A stretch of DNA of 64,000 bases, from NCBI GenBank assembly GCA_020284085.1, contig JACEVL010000050.1:1-64000 (forward strand). The letters run 5' to 3'. Numbering within the stretch: position 1 is the first letter of the stretch; the number at the start of each line of letters is the position of its first letter. The translations under genes and the position numbers were made by a program. Source of the stretch: Aporrectodea caliginosa. Taxonomy: Eukaryota > Annelida > Clitellata > Crassiclitellata > Lumbricidae. Below are positions 1-12,294 of this stretch, piece by piece. The notes under the pieces are model-generated. The model made no database searches and was not told where the DNA came from. It saw only the letters and a program-made list of their open reading frames with translations.

Positions 1-405
1 TCACCATCACCACCATCATCATCATCGGTACCTGACGTCGGCCATTTGGCGGCGATCGGTACGAACAAATGTTTTCCGTTGTCCTCGGTTGTTTATCATC
101 TATGCCTATAATCTCTATATCTTATGCATCTCTTAGACTAGTACAAAGACCAAGCTCAATGAGGAGTTATGGGCATACGCTATTTGAAAATGGAAGATTT
201 TAGTAATATAAGTTAACGCTGAATGAAGGTCACATGACCTACAAATTACCGACCGTCTCTTTTTCCGTTATTTTTATTTTTGGCCTTTTCTCACGTCTAA
301 GAAGCATCAGTTCCTGTTTAATAAGGTGAAGTTTTACATAATTTATATTACATTGAAAGGAAACCTCAGTTCAATATCAACAAGACTCAAATACCTACTT
401 CGCTG
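1..405 (+). repeat. Repeat R: right half of one copy, then the left edge of another
   Basis: Bases 1-290 match the right half of repeat R seen complete at 12900-13720 and 21110-21850: an ATC microsatellite, then CGGTACCTGACGTCGGCC, then a stretch ending in a sequence around ACATGACCTACAAATT. Bases 295-325 resemble the linker that follows the Mab-21 copies (ACGTCTAAGAAGCATCAGT). Bases 325-405 are the left edge of a second R copy, which is interrupted at 405 by the large insertion. No gene is seen here. Confidence 0.7.
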
Positions 406-1179
406 TGTGGCGACCGCCGCCCCGCACGCTCTACCTCTCTCTCTGTGCTCACGGGACGGCGTCGGCTCCAGCCCACTGTCCGTCTGGAGCCTGCCTTGTC
501 TACTTCAATGTAAATGGCTGTTCTCCATCTCTACCCAGGGTGACCGTTCCTATCAGGGGAGGTTTAGGATGGGTCGCTTCTCCAAGAGAGGTGACACTAT
601 ACAGCTTTATCTCAGTCAGACTCTGCTTCTTCCACGGTCTCGAATGGGCAACGTCCTGAGGATGGCCGTCTCTCAGAACAGGGTTCGTTCTTTTACTAGC
701 ACGAGTCTTTCTCTTCGTGTTTACCTTCTTAGCTACGCGCTTCCTCTTCCCTCTACCTGATCTGAACTTCGACTCACCATTCTACATCTCGTGACTCTTA
801 AACCATCGCCAATAAAAAGGGACACCAAACGTTCTCTAAGTTCCGGAGACCAGGAATACTTATGACAAGTCGCTACATCATTTCGCCCTAGACAATACCC
901 GTAACAACTCTCTACGACCTGTCATCCTAGACAATACTGAAACACCTCTCTACTTCAACTCGTCCTAGACACTACCGATAGCAGCTCTCTACGTCTTCTC
1001 GCCTTAGACCATACTGGGGACACCACGTCACCTTGTCCTAAACATTTGTCCATGGGGCAACGTGTCTTCCTACCGTCATGTGTCTCTCTGTCCATTTCCG
1101 TGTTTGGCATGCGGCCTCCCACGTATATTGTCATGCACCACAATTGACGGAGTAAGTTCCCTTACCCGTCTCTGTGTCG

Positions 1180-1440
1180 GCAAAGAACGACCAACACTGA
1201 TAAATTCTGCTTCAAACGAAAAAGAAACACTCGTATCTGTGTTGGCAAAGAACGACCAACACAGTGATAAATTCTGCTTCGAAAGAAAAAGAAAGACACC
1301 GGTAGGATCTCACGGACTGTGAAGGCAAAGAACGACCAACACAGTAAGAATTCTGCTTCTTAAGATATAAGGTACACTCGCCTCTGTGTTGGCAAAGAAC
1401 GACCAACACAGTAAGAATTCTGCTTAGAAAGAAAGAAACA
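1180..1440. repeat. Minisatellite with a CAAAGAACGACCAACAC core
   Basis: Four imperfect units of about 60 bp lie in tandem, each with the core GGCAAAGAACGACCAACAC followed by a run ending TTCTGCTTC and an A/G-rich tract. The units lie inside the LTR-like insertion. There is no spacer structure, so this is not a CRISPR array. Confidence 0.85.
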
Positions 1441-2099
1441 CTGGTAAGGTATCTACAGACTCTGATAGTGAAGGTCCTTTCTCTATAACCTTCGCTATCT
1501 ACACACAGAACTTCGTTCCAACCTACGCACGAGGGGCCCAGCCTCGCACTTCAGTCAGTTCTCAGAGCTGTGTGTTGCGACAAGCAAATATGTATCTACG
1601 TGGGTACCCGACTATCCGAACGTACACGTATCAATCACTTTCTTGGTCTGCGTTAATATTACTTTGATCTGGGTACCCGAATACCCGGACTTCCACGTAT
1701 CGGTAACTCTCTTGGTCTGCGTTGATCTCCCCACCTGGGGTTTTCGTACTCCTCACCAAGGGCGTTGACTCGCCGTGTCTCGCGAGTACACCCTTCCCCG
1801 GCTTAAGTCTTACACAACCTTTCTTCCCGCCATCCGAAACAATCTGATCCGAGACCTGCCAACGAGAGTGGGCCCTTACTCCGCCTCAGGTATCCCTTGA
1901 ATCAAACTTTCCGAATCAGATAGCGAGCGTTACGGTTGTGCCCGGGAGCGCACGGACTCACAGGAACCAGGGGTAAGTGTCACTAACGTTACCCCTTTGT
2001 TTCTCACAGACCTGTGTATTTACTTCCCTGTTAGGGAATTGTACTGTCTCTCACACCTGAACGAACCACGGTCAGATCTGTCGGGTAGTTCCCTGAACA

Positions 2100-2520
2100 G
2101 AGAGAGGTATGTGGCTAGTCCCGCGAGTACAGATAGAATCCGAAGGGAAACCGCGAATAAAGATAATGCGGCTAGTCCCGCAAGTAGATATATACCGCGG
2201 AGAAACCGCGGTAATAAGTACAACCGACGTAAAGTACGCAAAGAAAGATTATCCGCAAGAAAACCGCGGAAGTTACTATGAACGACGCTAGATACGCAAA
2301 GAAAGATAATCCGCGGGGAAACCGCGGGAGTAAGTACAAAAAAAAGATATTCCACGAAGAAACCGCGGAATTAACTATGAACGACGTTAGGTACGCGACG
2401 AATGATAATCCGCGGGGAAACCGCGGATTGAGATTTTTTGGTCCGCCCCGTAAGTAGAAAAGGTGCGGTAGACCCGCAAGTGGAAAAGAATATGCGGGTA
2501 GATCCGCAATTGTTTTACGA
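2100..2520. repeat. Tandem repeats rich in CCGCGG palindromes
   Basis: Repeating units of about 55-65 bp contain paired CCGCGG or CCGCAAG boxes separated by AAAC (for example ATCCGCGGGGAAACCGCGG), followed by a GTAAGTAC or TTACTATGAACGACG stretch. Each unit can form a short hairpin. The array lies in the middle of the 406-3575 insertion. The weak open frames across it are products of the repeat. Confidence 0.8.
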
Positions 2521-3575
2521 ACGGTATCAACGGGGTCACCATCTTCCCCGTACTTTACCACACTGGTGTGCAGCATTTATCGAACGGTAACTCCTGGGGA
2601 GCTTTCCCCGTATTTATCTGTCACCAACGGGGTCACCCTCCCCGTATTTGATCGAACCGGGCCAGCGAGGAATTTTCCCCGTATTTACGCACTCTCCGTT
2701 AACTGATTTCTCGGTCTCTCCACGCTCTCCGAACTTTACGCGGAAACCGGACTTTGATTTTTCACTCGCCGTTGACTGATTTTCCCCGTAACTCACGTAC
2801 TCCGCACTTTACGCGGAAACATGACTTTTATTTTTCGTTACATACCTGTCGGTATCTCCGCGTACTTTCCGAACGACACCAACGGGGTGACACCTTCCCC
2901 GTATTAGACCTGTGAGCCTTTATCTCACGATCGGTCTTTCCCCGATCAGCTTCCCACGATCAAAGCTCGGGCCGGCTCGCGATCAACAACGAGATGGGCC
3001 CTACCCCGTCAGATCAGCGATAGCCGGCATTGGCCCGACCGTGTGAGCGGCTGTCACTCGGGAGCGCACAGATTAGACTTGTCTTATGTTGGACGCGTAT
3101 CGCCCGTAACTTTCCCGAACCAACGACACTAAAGAACCGTGTCGCTATGTGTAGAGCAGTGCACAACCACTCTACATTATAGGCAAAACACCATGAGGCA
3201 GCCTATATTCATCTATTGACCATTTATGATGTAGCTCTCAACGCTTATAAATGCGTCCTTACAAAAGTTCTTAACAAAGGGTAGGTGTCTAAGAGATAGA
3301 GCTCCTAAGTATTAATTTAGGCGATGCCTATCTTTAGTCATCAACTATAGGACGTGGGAAGATGTACTTTTATTTAATTAATATATTAAAACGTTAAAAT
3401 AGCCAAAATTAAACGACCGTATAATTTAATTATATTTATTACAACTCGAATCGATCGCTGATTAAACGCCATCTAGCGATTCAGAGGCGCGACGCTGTGT
3501 ATTGAACACGTCAATATTATAAAGCTATTTATAGATCATACAGCCTTCATTCTGTCTTGTGGCCTGTCCGCCACA

Positions 3576-4220
3576 GCTGTATTTTCACAGATTGGAAATC
3601 GTTGTTAAATATCGATATTTCTAACCTGGTTGAAATCTCAAATCATCAAAATCTGTAATGTTTCCTCTACGTAGGCTAGAGGCCCCTAAGTAAATAGCCT
3701 ACATGTGTAAAGTGTATATTCCCAGATGGGCTATTTTCAGATGGAATTACATGTATATTACGGCGTCAGAGCAGCGTGGGCATACATGTACACTGTCAAC
3801 GTTGCAAACAGGATTTGCATTTCATTTGGCCTACATGTAGGGACGTTGGCAAGCCGGAGATAATTAATGATGACGCACAATTAGTAGCATACACATAAGA
3901 AACGCCCCGTCATGGTAAAGGCCTTGTCATCATCACCACCATTATCATCATTGGTTCCTGACGCCGGCCATTTGGCGGCGATCGGTACGAACAAATGTTT
4001 TCCGTTGTCCTCTGTCGTTAATCATCTATATCTAAAGTCTCTATATCTTATGCATCTCTTAGAGTAGTACAGAGACCTAGCTCAATGAGGCATTATGGCT
4101 ACGCTATTTAAAAATGGAAGATTTTAGTAATGTAAATTAATGCTGAATGAAGGCCACATGACCTACAAATTGGCGACCGTCTCTTTTGCCGTTTTTTTAC
4201 CTTTGTCCTTTTCTTTTTAC
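3576..4220 (+). repeat. Repeat R, right part of the copy split by the LTR-like insertion
   Basis: The sequence resumes exactly where R breaks at 405. It runs through CACAGATTGGAAATCGTTG, the ATTAATGATGACG stretch, a short ATC tract, the GCCATTTGGCGGCGATCGG segment, and ends near GGCGACCGTCTCTTTTGCC. It matches 13040-13720 and 21225-21850 on the same strand, and 28125-28760 and 38865-39125 inverted. Confidence 0.85.
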
Positions 4221-4602
4221 AATTTTAGTATGCTCGGAGAAGTACCAGAGACTGAAAGAGTTAATATAAATCGTCCTCAAATTGTTACTTTTTAAATCTT
4301 GGATCAGACAACTTCCAGAGCTTGTGAACACCGAATCAACACGCTGTGAGGGCATTCTAGCCTTTCCAAGAATTACCAACGCTGCGACTATTGTTGCCTT
4401 TTGTGGCTTCACCAACTGTTAGTCCATTTTGGTAATGAACAGTGCCACGATAGCTTCAGTTTTTTTTTGACAAAATAAGCCTTATTAACAAAGTGAAAAG
4501 ACTTGCGTTGTAAGATTATTTCATGTTCAAGAATTGCTTAAAAAATATCAAAAATACTCGAATCAACGACATGCTATAGTGAACAATCCAATTGTATATG
4601 AA
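4221..4602. other. Non-coding spacer, also present inverted at 29150-29870
   Basis: This stretch between repeat R and the microsatellite has no convincing gene. Its two parts recur inverted at 29460-29870 and 29150-29345. The inverted copy carries a 182-bp MITE that is absent here, so this copy serves as the empty-site reference. Confidence 0.6.
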
Positions 4603-5485
<883 letters not shown>

Positions 5486-5499
5486 GGTATATAGACAGA

Positions 5500-5827
5500 T
5501 TGACATAGTGAGAGTACATTGTTTACTTTGTCAACATGTGAAAGTTGCATTAATCAGTACAAAATGATTAGCCTTTGCTTGGCTGTCAATGCAGATCTCC
5601 CATTAAAAATGACAGTATGTTTAAGTTCAGGCATTATTTATTTCGCTCTGATTAAAAGTTACATAAAGTAGTAGTATTAGAAAATGATTAACCTAGTACG
5701 GCTAATCATATTTAAACACGTAGATGATGTCCCTGCAAAGCTACTAAATGCCAAGATAATAAAAAAATCATCAAATTCATAAACGTGGCAATTCTATATC
5801 ATATCATAACAAGGTGAATACAGATTA
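5500..5827. repeat. Block U, first copy
   Basis: This block runs from the end of the microsatellite to the SINE insertion. It contains the diagnostic string AATGATTAGCCTTTGCTTGG and ends GGTGAATACAGATTA. It recurs at 6240-6620, 16160-16440, and split at 40600-40770 and 41905-41990. No gene is seen in it. Confidence 0.8.
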
Positions 5828-6222
5828 TTGTATTGTATTGTATTTGAACACTTGTTATAGCGCCTCTACCAGATTTCCCATTCAGAGGCGCTCCCGACTA
5901 CTGCTGTAGTCGGAGTTTCACGCCGAAGCGCATGAGCAATTGCGAGTGAAGGACTTGCCCAGGGTCCCTACGCGACGGCTTTGAGGTGGATTCGAACCCG
6001 CAACCCTCCAGCTGCAAGGCACCGAACATACCCCTATACCACCGCGCCCCAGTATATTGTGTTGTGTTGTGTGTTGTATTGTACTCCCCGTTTATAATGC
6101 GACCGAGCCACCCGCAGTAAAGATCCGAGAAATTAATCTCTGATAAACCGACCCGACCGGGAAGCGAACCCGGGGCGCCAGCGCGGCGAGCGGGCACCAA
6201 CCCACTCGGCCACTCAGGATCT
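5828..6222 (-). mobile_element. Dimeric tRNA-derived SINE
   Basis: Two different tRNA-like modules lie head to tail on the minus strand. The 5' module (about 6222-6090) contains GAGTGGCCGAGTGGG as a box-A-like start and GGGTTCGCTTCCCGG as a box B. The second (about 6050-5960) contains GGTGGTATAGGGG and GGGTTCGAATCC. They are joined by a CAACACAA-type linker, and a CAATACAATACAA-type tail ends the element. CAGATTA flanks the whole composite at 5821-5827 and 6223-6229. The empty site occurs at about 6606 (ACAGATTAGCAATT), so the dimer appears to have inserted as one unit. Confidence 0.75.
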
Positions 6223-6690
6223 CAGATTAGCAATTATATAGACAACGAATACGCTCTAACTGCTGTCATGATACATTGTTTATTTGTATAGCATCCGGGC
6301 AAGAAACATTGTTTACTTCGGCAACATTTAGAAGTTGCATTAATCAGTACAAAATGATTAGCCTTTGCTTGGCTGTCAATGCAGATCTTTCATTAAAAAT
6401 GACAGTATCTTCATTTTCAGGCATCATTTATTTCGCTCTGATTAAAAGTTACACAACGTAGTAGTATTACAAAATGATTAGCCTAGTACGGCTAATCATA
6501 TTTAAACACGTAGATGATGTCCCTGCAAAGCTACCAAATGCCAAGATTATAAAAATCATCAAATTCATAGACGTGGCTAATCTAAATTATATCATAACAA
6601 GGTGAATACAGATTAGCAATTATATAGATAACGAATACGCTCTAACTGCTGTCATGATTCATTAGCAATTCTTCATAAAGCGGTCATAAT
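6223..6690. repeat. Block U, second copy
   Basis: This is the same block as 5500-5827, starting again after the SINE and continuing to TATCATAACAAGG, the AGATTAGCAATTATATAG end and the adjoining segment. No gene is seen in it. Confidence 0.8.
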
Positions 6691-6793
6691 CGACAAGTCA
6701 ACGTGAACAGAGCATATTACGAAGGGGAGAGACAAACTAGTCTACAAGGTTTTCCCTTTGTTGCTTGTCTGCAGCAAGTGCTGAGGTTCCGCC

Positions 6794-6829
<36 letters not shown>

Positions 6830-7601
6830 TTTATTGTTCCCAGTACAATCAACAGATGACAATCAGCCCAATAAACAGTAACGTTGGGATACAACAGGAA
6901 GACCCAGAAGAGACAATGGTACCGCTTATTAGTGTCGCCCTTGTATCATGAGACAAATGTAAAATGACAAATGATTGACCTTTATAAGTCCAACTGGATC
7001 ATCATTGTAAATCACCCACCATCATCTGCCTCAGGCTCCTCTATCCATCAGCCCTCGGGCTGTCAACTCAAAACTAAAGTTTCACCTCTTCAAGATACCT
7101 ACCTCCATAGTTATAAAAAACTGTAGAAGCAAAATAAAAAACGGGAAAAACCTTTTTTTTCGAAAAAATAAAAAACGAAAAAAACGAGAACAAACGGACA
7201 AGAAAATAATTTAACTAATTCTTACATCTTTTACTGCATTTTAAAAGTAAAGCCTTGTTTACACAATTTAATTCTAATCAGTAAATAGCATAACTTTACT
7301 GTTAGGCCTAAACACCAAGTAACATTAATCTACAACAATTATTTTCTTTTTTTCCTAAGTCTGGTTTAGTAAAAACTTGAGAAATTAAAAATATTCAAAT
7401 CTAGACCTACTTAATTAATAATTATACTTACAATTTTGACTTATGTAAGAACTTAATATTGAGTAATTTCAGTCAGTTTATAAGTCAATCAGAGATTACT
7501 GTTTACAAAGACAACATATCGCAGTTTAGATAACTTAGAAATTGAAATAACTTTTATAAATTTTATTTCCTGTAGGGCCTACTGTGCTATTTATGGTTCT
7601 A
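6691..7601. repeat. Block W, left part
   Basis: This duplicated flank of the Mab-21 unit recurs at 42060-42260 and 42830-43080. It contains an (AATC)n run at about 6793-6830 and the string CAGTAACGTTGGGATACAAC. From 7100 to 7600 it is A/T-rich, with AAAAAACGGGAAAAACC-type runs that reappear on the other side of the foldback at 8640-8740. The short open frame at 6703-6951 is not supported as a gene. Confidence 0.65.
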
Positions 7602-8504
7602 GGACTGTTCATCAAAGGACGATTCATCAAGGGACTATTCATCACGGACGATTCATCAAGGGACTGTTCATCAAAGGTATTTTCATCAAGGGACTGTTCA
7701 TCACAAGAACATTTATAGTTTTAGCGTTAATATGTGCGCAATATAACATATCGCTTCACCGTTTCATATTGTATGAAATTTTAATACCAATGTCCATGAT
7801 AACACTCATCATTCCAGCTTCTATTTACGCAAGTATTATTTTCATCAAGGCAGCTTCTAGTTTCATAAGAAATTATTTTCATCAATCCAACTTTCACTTT
7901 CCTATAAAAATTATTTTCATCATTCCAACTTCTATTTAAGCAATGATTATTTTCATCAAGCCAGCCTCCATTTAAGCAAAAATTCCTTTAATCAATCCAG
8001 CTTCTATTTAAGCAAGAATTCTTTTCATCATTCCAACTTCTTTATAAACATCAATTCTCTTAATCAATCCAGCTTCGATTTAAGCAAAATAATTTTCATC
8101 ATTCCAACTTCTATTTAAGCAGTAATTATTTTCATCAATCCAGCCTCCATTTAAGCAAAAATTCCTTTCAATAATCCAGCTTCTATTTAAGCAAGAATTC
8201 TTTTCAACATTCCAACTTCTATTTAAATATTAATTCTCTTAATCAATCCAGCTTCGATTTAAGCAAAATAATTTGCATCATTCCAACTTCTATATAAGCA
8301 GTAATTATTTGCATCAATCCAGCCTCCATTTAAGCAAAAATTCCTTTCAACAATCTAACTTCAATTTTAGCAAGAATTCTTTCATCAATTCAATAAACAT
8401 CTTGATGAACAGTCCCTTGACGAAAAGACCTTTGATGAACAGTCCCTTGATGAATAGTCCGTGATGAATAGCCCCTTGATGAATCGTCCTTTGATGAACA
8501 GTCC
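7602..8504. mobile_element. Foldback element with ~105-bp terminal inverted repeats
   Basis: The left end (GGACTGTTCATCAAAGGACG, continuing for about 105 bp) is matched, inverted, by the right end that finishes at 8504. Both arms are themselves made of short repeats built on GACTGTTCATCAAGG. The centre (about 7790-8400) consists of roughly 40-bp tandem units around CATTCCAACTTCTATTTAAG and CAATCCAGCTTC. There is no coding capacity. I could not define a clean target duplication. The structure fits a foldback DNA element or MITE. Confidence 0.8.
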
Positions 8505-9360
8505 GCATACCCTATTTATTTCTCAACTGATGACACTAAATAGTGACGTAAATTAGATGAATCCTTAAAATGACGGAGACAACGTAAGGGATATCAGACA
8601 AGAATAAAATTAAACAAATAATAACAGATAGTAAATAAAGTTGCAAAAAAAAATAAAAAACGAAAAAAACGGGACGAGAAATAAAAAACGGAAAAAACGA
8701 CGTTTCTTGGAAAATAATAAAAAACGAAAAAAACGTTTTTTACAACTATGCCTACCTCGACTCACCAAATCCTCAACCTTACAATTCTTGACCGAAACGA
8801 CATTCACCTTTACATCTACTCTGCCCCCTGACTCTCTGGAAATAGAACTCTGACGTCCTTCAGTCTTCCCTTTGGACAACCTCTCTGACTCGATGCAGCG
8901 CTCGTGAATAGGCTAATGCCCTGCGCTTGGTTTTCAAGTGGCGCTTTAAAAGTTTGGAGATTGCGATTACGATTACAATTACGATGTTCTGTGGAGCAGC
9001 TGTGAGGAGCAACAGGGACCGAACTCAGATAAACTCGCTGCTCGAATGTCGCCGATACCGTGGTGCCGAAATTCTGAGTCCTTCCCTCCAATGCTCTTGT
9101 GGCGCATTGCAAGAAGGTGCGAACGGTCCTTCCTCCATTGCAATGAAACTGGCTTTTACTGTTTGGGTTTGCAGATCCTGTCAGCCGAGTTTCCAATTCC
9201 AGCACTGACAAAACAGAGTGTATGTTTTCCAAACTAGAAGCGCGAAAATCTTCTAGACTGGCTTGGCTCTTCGCTGACAACCGTCGATAGCCCGGTCACG
9301 CGACAATACTTTAGATGAAGGTTTCTGTATTCAGCTTAACATATCACAAAAATCATACAT
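8505..9360. repeat. Block W, right part, adjoining the Mab-21 3' end
   Basis: The section 9000-9290 recurs at 16600-16990 and 43150-43350. It shares ATCCTGTCAGCCGAGTTTCC and the GTATGTTTTCCAAA string. The rest holds A-rich runs and short open frames of no recognisable family. It forms the downstream flank of the minus-strand Mab-21 copy. Confidence 0.65.
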
Positions 9361-12294
9361 TCACATGAAAACAGAATTTTGGACGCTGATACGATGAAAC
9401 CCTGGAACTATTTTTTAATAATAATATGTAGCTTTCGTATAAGAAATCTGCGAATGATGTGCTCAAACGGAAGATTGACTTTCTTAGCAGCAAATTCAGT
9501 CACTGCTTCTTCATATGGAAGATTGCAGTCCATACAACATCTGACTTTCAAATATCTTGCAACAAAATGTCTTCCAAGAAAATAATGACGCATTATGCGG
9601 CAGTGAACTTCAAGAGAAAAAAGTTCACGCACGCCTATTATGATATACAAATCGGGCAAACCATTGGTCAAACGTTGATTCGGTAGTTAACTTATCTTTC
9701 CCCATATCGTCATTCAGAGGTGATAAATAATAAAAGAGTGTGTGAAATCCAAGCAAAGACTGTACGTCTCCATCGAAGAAAGAATCAAGCGGTGGCAACA
9801 CCAAGACATTGGCAAATGAAAATTTCTTCAGGTCGCTCTGAAGTTCAGGTTGCTGTAGAATTCGTTCACATAAATGCAACATTTCATCGTATTGACGACT
9901 CTTGTAAAGATACAAAGCACGATAGCAGTCAGGTGTGTTGCACTGGATGCCAAAGTCGTTTCGAATCACACTGTAGAATGAAGTCATATTATCTAAAGCA
10001 CATTCCATTAGAGCACCAATTACTCTTTCTTTAACAACCATGGAACTCAAACTTGAAGACTCGCTTTCTGTAAATGAATCTGTTCTGCGATAAACTCTCC
10101 GTCTGGCAGCATTGAAATGATAACCTGACTTCATCGAATCAATACATCGCGGTTTTAATAAATTCTTCAAATATTCGTCCATAGGGAATGCTGAATCCGG
10201 AAAATCACGAGGCAAATTTAAATGTCTGGATGTTCTGTTGGTGGACAATACAGTTAAATAATGAGCAAACACCTCTGGTGAAAGACGCAGATCAAGATAA
10301 AGCCGCCTGCCAGTGTAACGAAGATTATTAGTAATCTTCCTGTAAAGCACATACAATCCAACGATTCTTGCGACATCGTCAATAAACAACAAACAACCTG
10401 CATTCAGTGTTTCCTTATCCTTTTGAGAAGTCTGATCCACAAGAACTGCCAAGCAGTAGCCTACTGCTATCTGGTAATCTGATGTGCCGAAATGAAGAGC
10501 AGCCAGATATGCCAAAGCAGCAGGAGCAACGCCATTTGATTTAGAGTCGCCATATTGTAAAGCCTTTCTAAGAAACTCTTTTGACATCAGAGACACTAGT
10601 TGAAATTCTGAACGGCTATTTGATCCAGTTAAATTTTCCATGAGACCCTGAGCTCGCAGGAATTGAAACTGACTACTTTGTGCTGTGTACGCTTTCGGAA
10701 AGTTATGAAACTTAGACCTTGTAATTTTGCGTTGCATCGAAATTGCGCTTACAAGTTCCACAAAGAGACTGCTATCCCATGAAATCTCTCCGCATCCTAA
10801 GCCATATGCAGCATTCAAAAGATGCAGTAGGATATCATAGTACGTGAAACATGAGACGTTCTGTATTGTCAGAAGATTTATTGATCGATTGTAATTCCTC
10901 AACGCAAAACATCTTGTATAATATCCAAATGTTAAACTGTTGTGCAGTCCTGAACTGAACCCTTTCTTTATTATATCATGACTGTTATCATGAGAAAATG
11001 TGAATGTGCAATAAAATAAAAAATCCAGTGATTCTGAATCAGTCGCTTTCCAAACTTCAATAAGAGGCAGCATGTAATCCATAAAATGTGTCGTTTCTTT
11101 CGGAGGTCTTTTAACATCGAAATGTTTGTGAATGAATAACAGTATGTAATTTTCCACGAACCAATTACAAAGAATTCCAGATTGGCAGAATACATTCAAT
11201 TGTCTTTCAGCATTGTCAAGGATCGTGCAGTTCGATGGCTGATGAAATAAATTTGCTTCAGGAATAAAATAGTTTGGACAGTGTCTCCTCTTTAGCCATT
11301 CTGAAAGCTTTTTTAGCAACTCACAGCAGATCGCAATAACAGAAGAGGAATTCCACCATTCTGGTGACATGTCTTCACAAGTCCATAACATCAGCGTCTT
11401 TAAATGATACGGACAGAGAACCTCATCCTCCTTTGGACAATCCTTCTGTATCAATTCTCTTTTAGCGAAGAATCTCAGTAAATGGTAAACAATCTGTTGA
11501 ATTTGAGTCCAACTCTGAAGTAAGATTACCTCCGCAACTGAAAATGACATTCTCCACTGTTATTTATCGTCTCTGCAAGAACGATGCTGAACGTAGACAA
11601 CATGACAACCATTTTGAACAACCTCGGCAATTGTATCAATGGTCGGCCATCCGTTATTCCTAGGTCGTTTAAGCCAACCTTGGGCTTCTTTAGGCCATCG
11701 AGGGCACCACACGCACTTGACGAGATCACTTTTGAAAATATGACCAGGTGACCTCTCTGCTTGACTCTTAATTGCTGGACCACTGATAATGTTTGGCAAG
11801 GCATTCCCATCGCCTGCTCTAGGGGTAAACCCAGTTGCAAGGCGATCCATATTTAGCGACATGTAACTATTTATATGAGCTGTATGGTTAAATTCGTACT
11901 TCTTATATTTCCAATTATAGATCATTTTCCCACAAAGTCGTAATCGAACAAAACCTGGATACATGTCGTTTGATTCAATCTTGAGGCAATTGATTGTATC
12001 GGCTAGGCCACTCATATCACTTGGCAACACTAAACACTCACCGCTGAAGGCCAGTTCCCCAGCGTTGGCGACTAAGATATCAGTGTCGTCAATGCATGTA
12101 TTCAGCGGTCGGATATAGAACTCCATAGCGCTTCCACAGAGAATTGAATAATCTGTTGGCGTAGAGCTCCGGGACGCCAATAAGTCATGCATGTGATCGG
12201 AAAAAACAGGAAACGACTTTGGAAGCATTCGACAAGTGCTAACAATGAACGCAGATGCCAGTTCTTCATTCGATTTATCCGCATATTTCGTCAT
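9361..12294 (-). pseudogene. Mab-21/cGAS-like nucleotidyltransferase, copy A (interrupted)
   Basis: This is a paralogue of the gene at 17060-19987, matching it over its whole length at what looks like well above 90% identity. The nucleotidyltransferase start is intact: the GSAMEF helix motif, the DDTD metal-binding pair and SDLVKCVWCPRWP carrying the presumed third acidic residue. At 11560-11562 a TAC codon has become TAA, ending the first frame at about residue 245 just before the WRMSFS segment. The frame then stays open from 11550 to 9625. Near 9613-9632 copy A has four extra bases relative to copy B, shifting the frame, and the last stretch continues in another frame (9408-9671). It is read as a recently inactivated duplicate. 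A truncated product is possible but unproven. Confidence 0.85.

Larger units (their letters stand above)
406..3575. mobile_element. LTR-like insertion of 3.17 kb (giant solo LTR or similar)
   Basis: The insertion begins TGTGGCGACC and ends GTCCGCCACA, so its termini are TG...CA with a short inverted match. It is bracketed by GCTG at 402-405 and 3576-3579. The same site in the copy at about 13030 reads uninterrupted (CTCGCTGTATTTCC), which fixes the boundaries and gives a 4-bp target duplication. No long open frame and no gag or pol motif was found, and the two ends are not direct repeats of each other. It is therefore best read as one very long solo LTR. A non-autonomous element with LTR-like ends is the alternative. 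Minisatellites occupy its interior. Confidence 0.6.

Noticed and set aside
1180..2520. CRISPR-like array of regular repeats
   Set aside because: Units are contiguous and imperfect, with no unique spacers, no cas genes and a eukaryotic context.
9720..10034. 104-codon plus-strand frame, also at 17413-17727
   Set aside because: Antisense shadow of the Mab-21 coding sequence. Its conservation is explained by the gene on the other strand.
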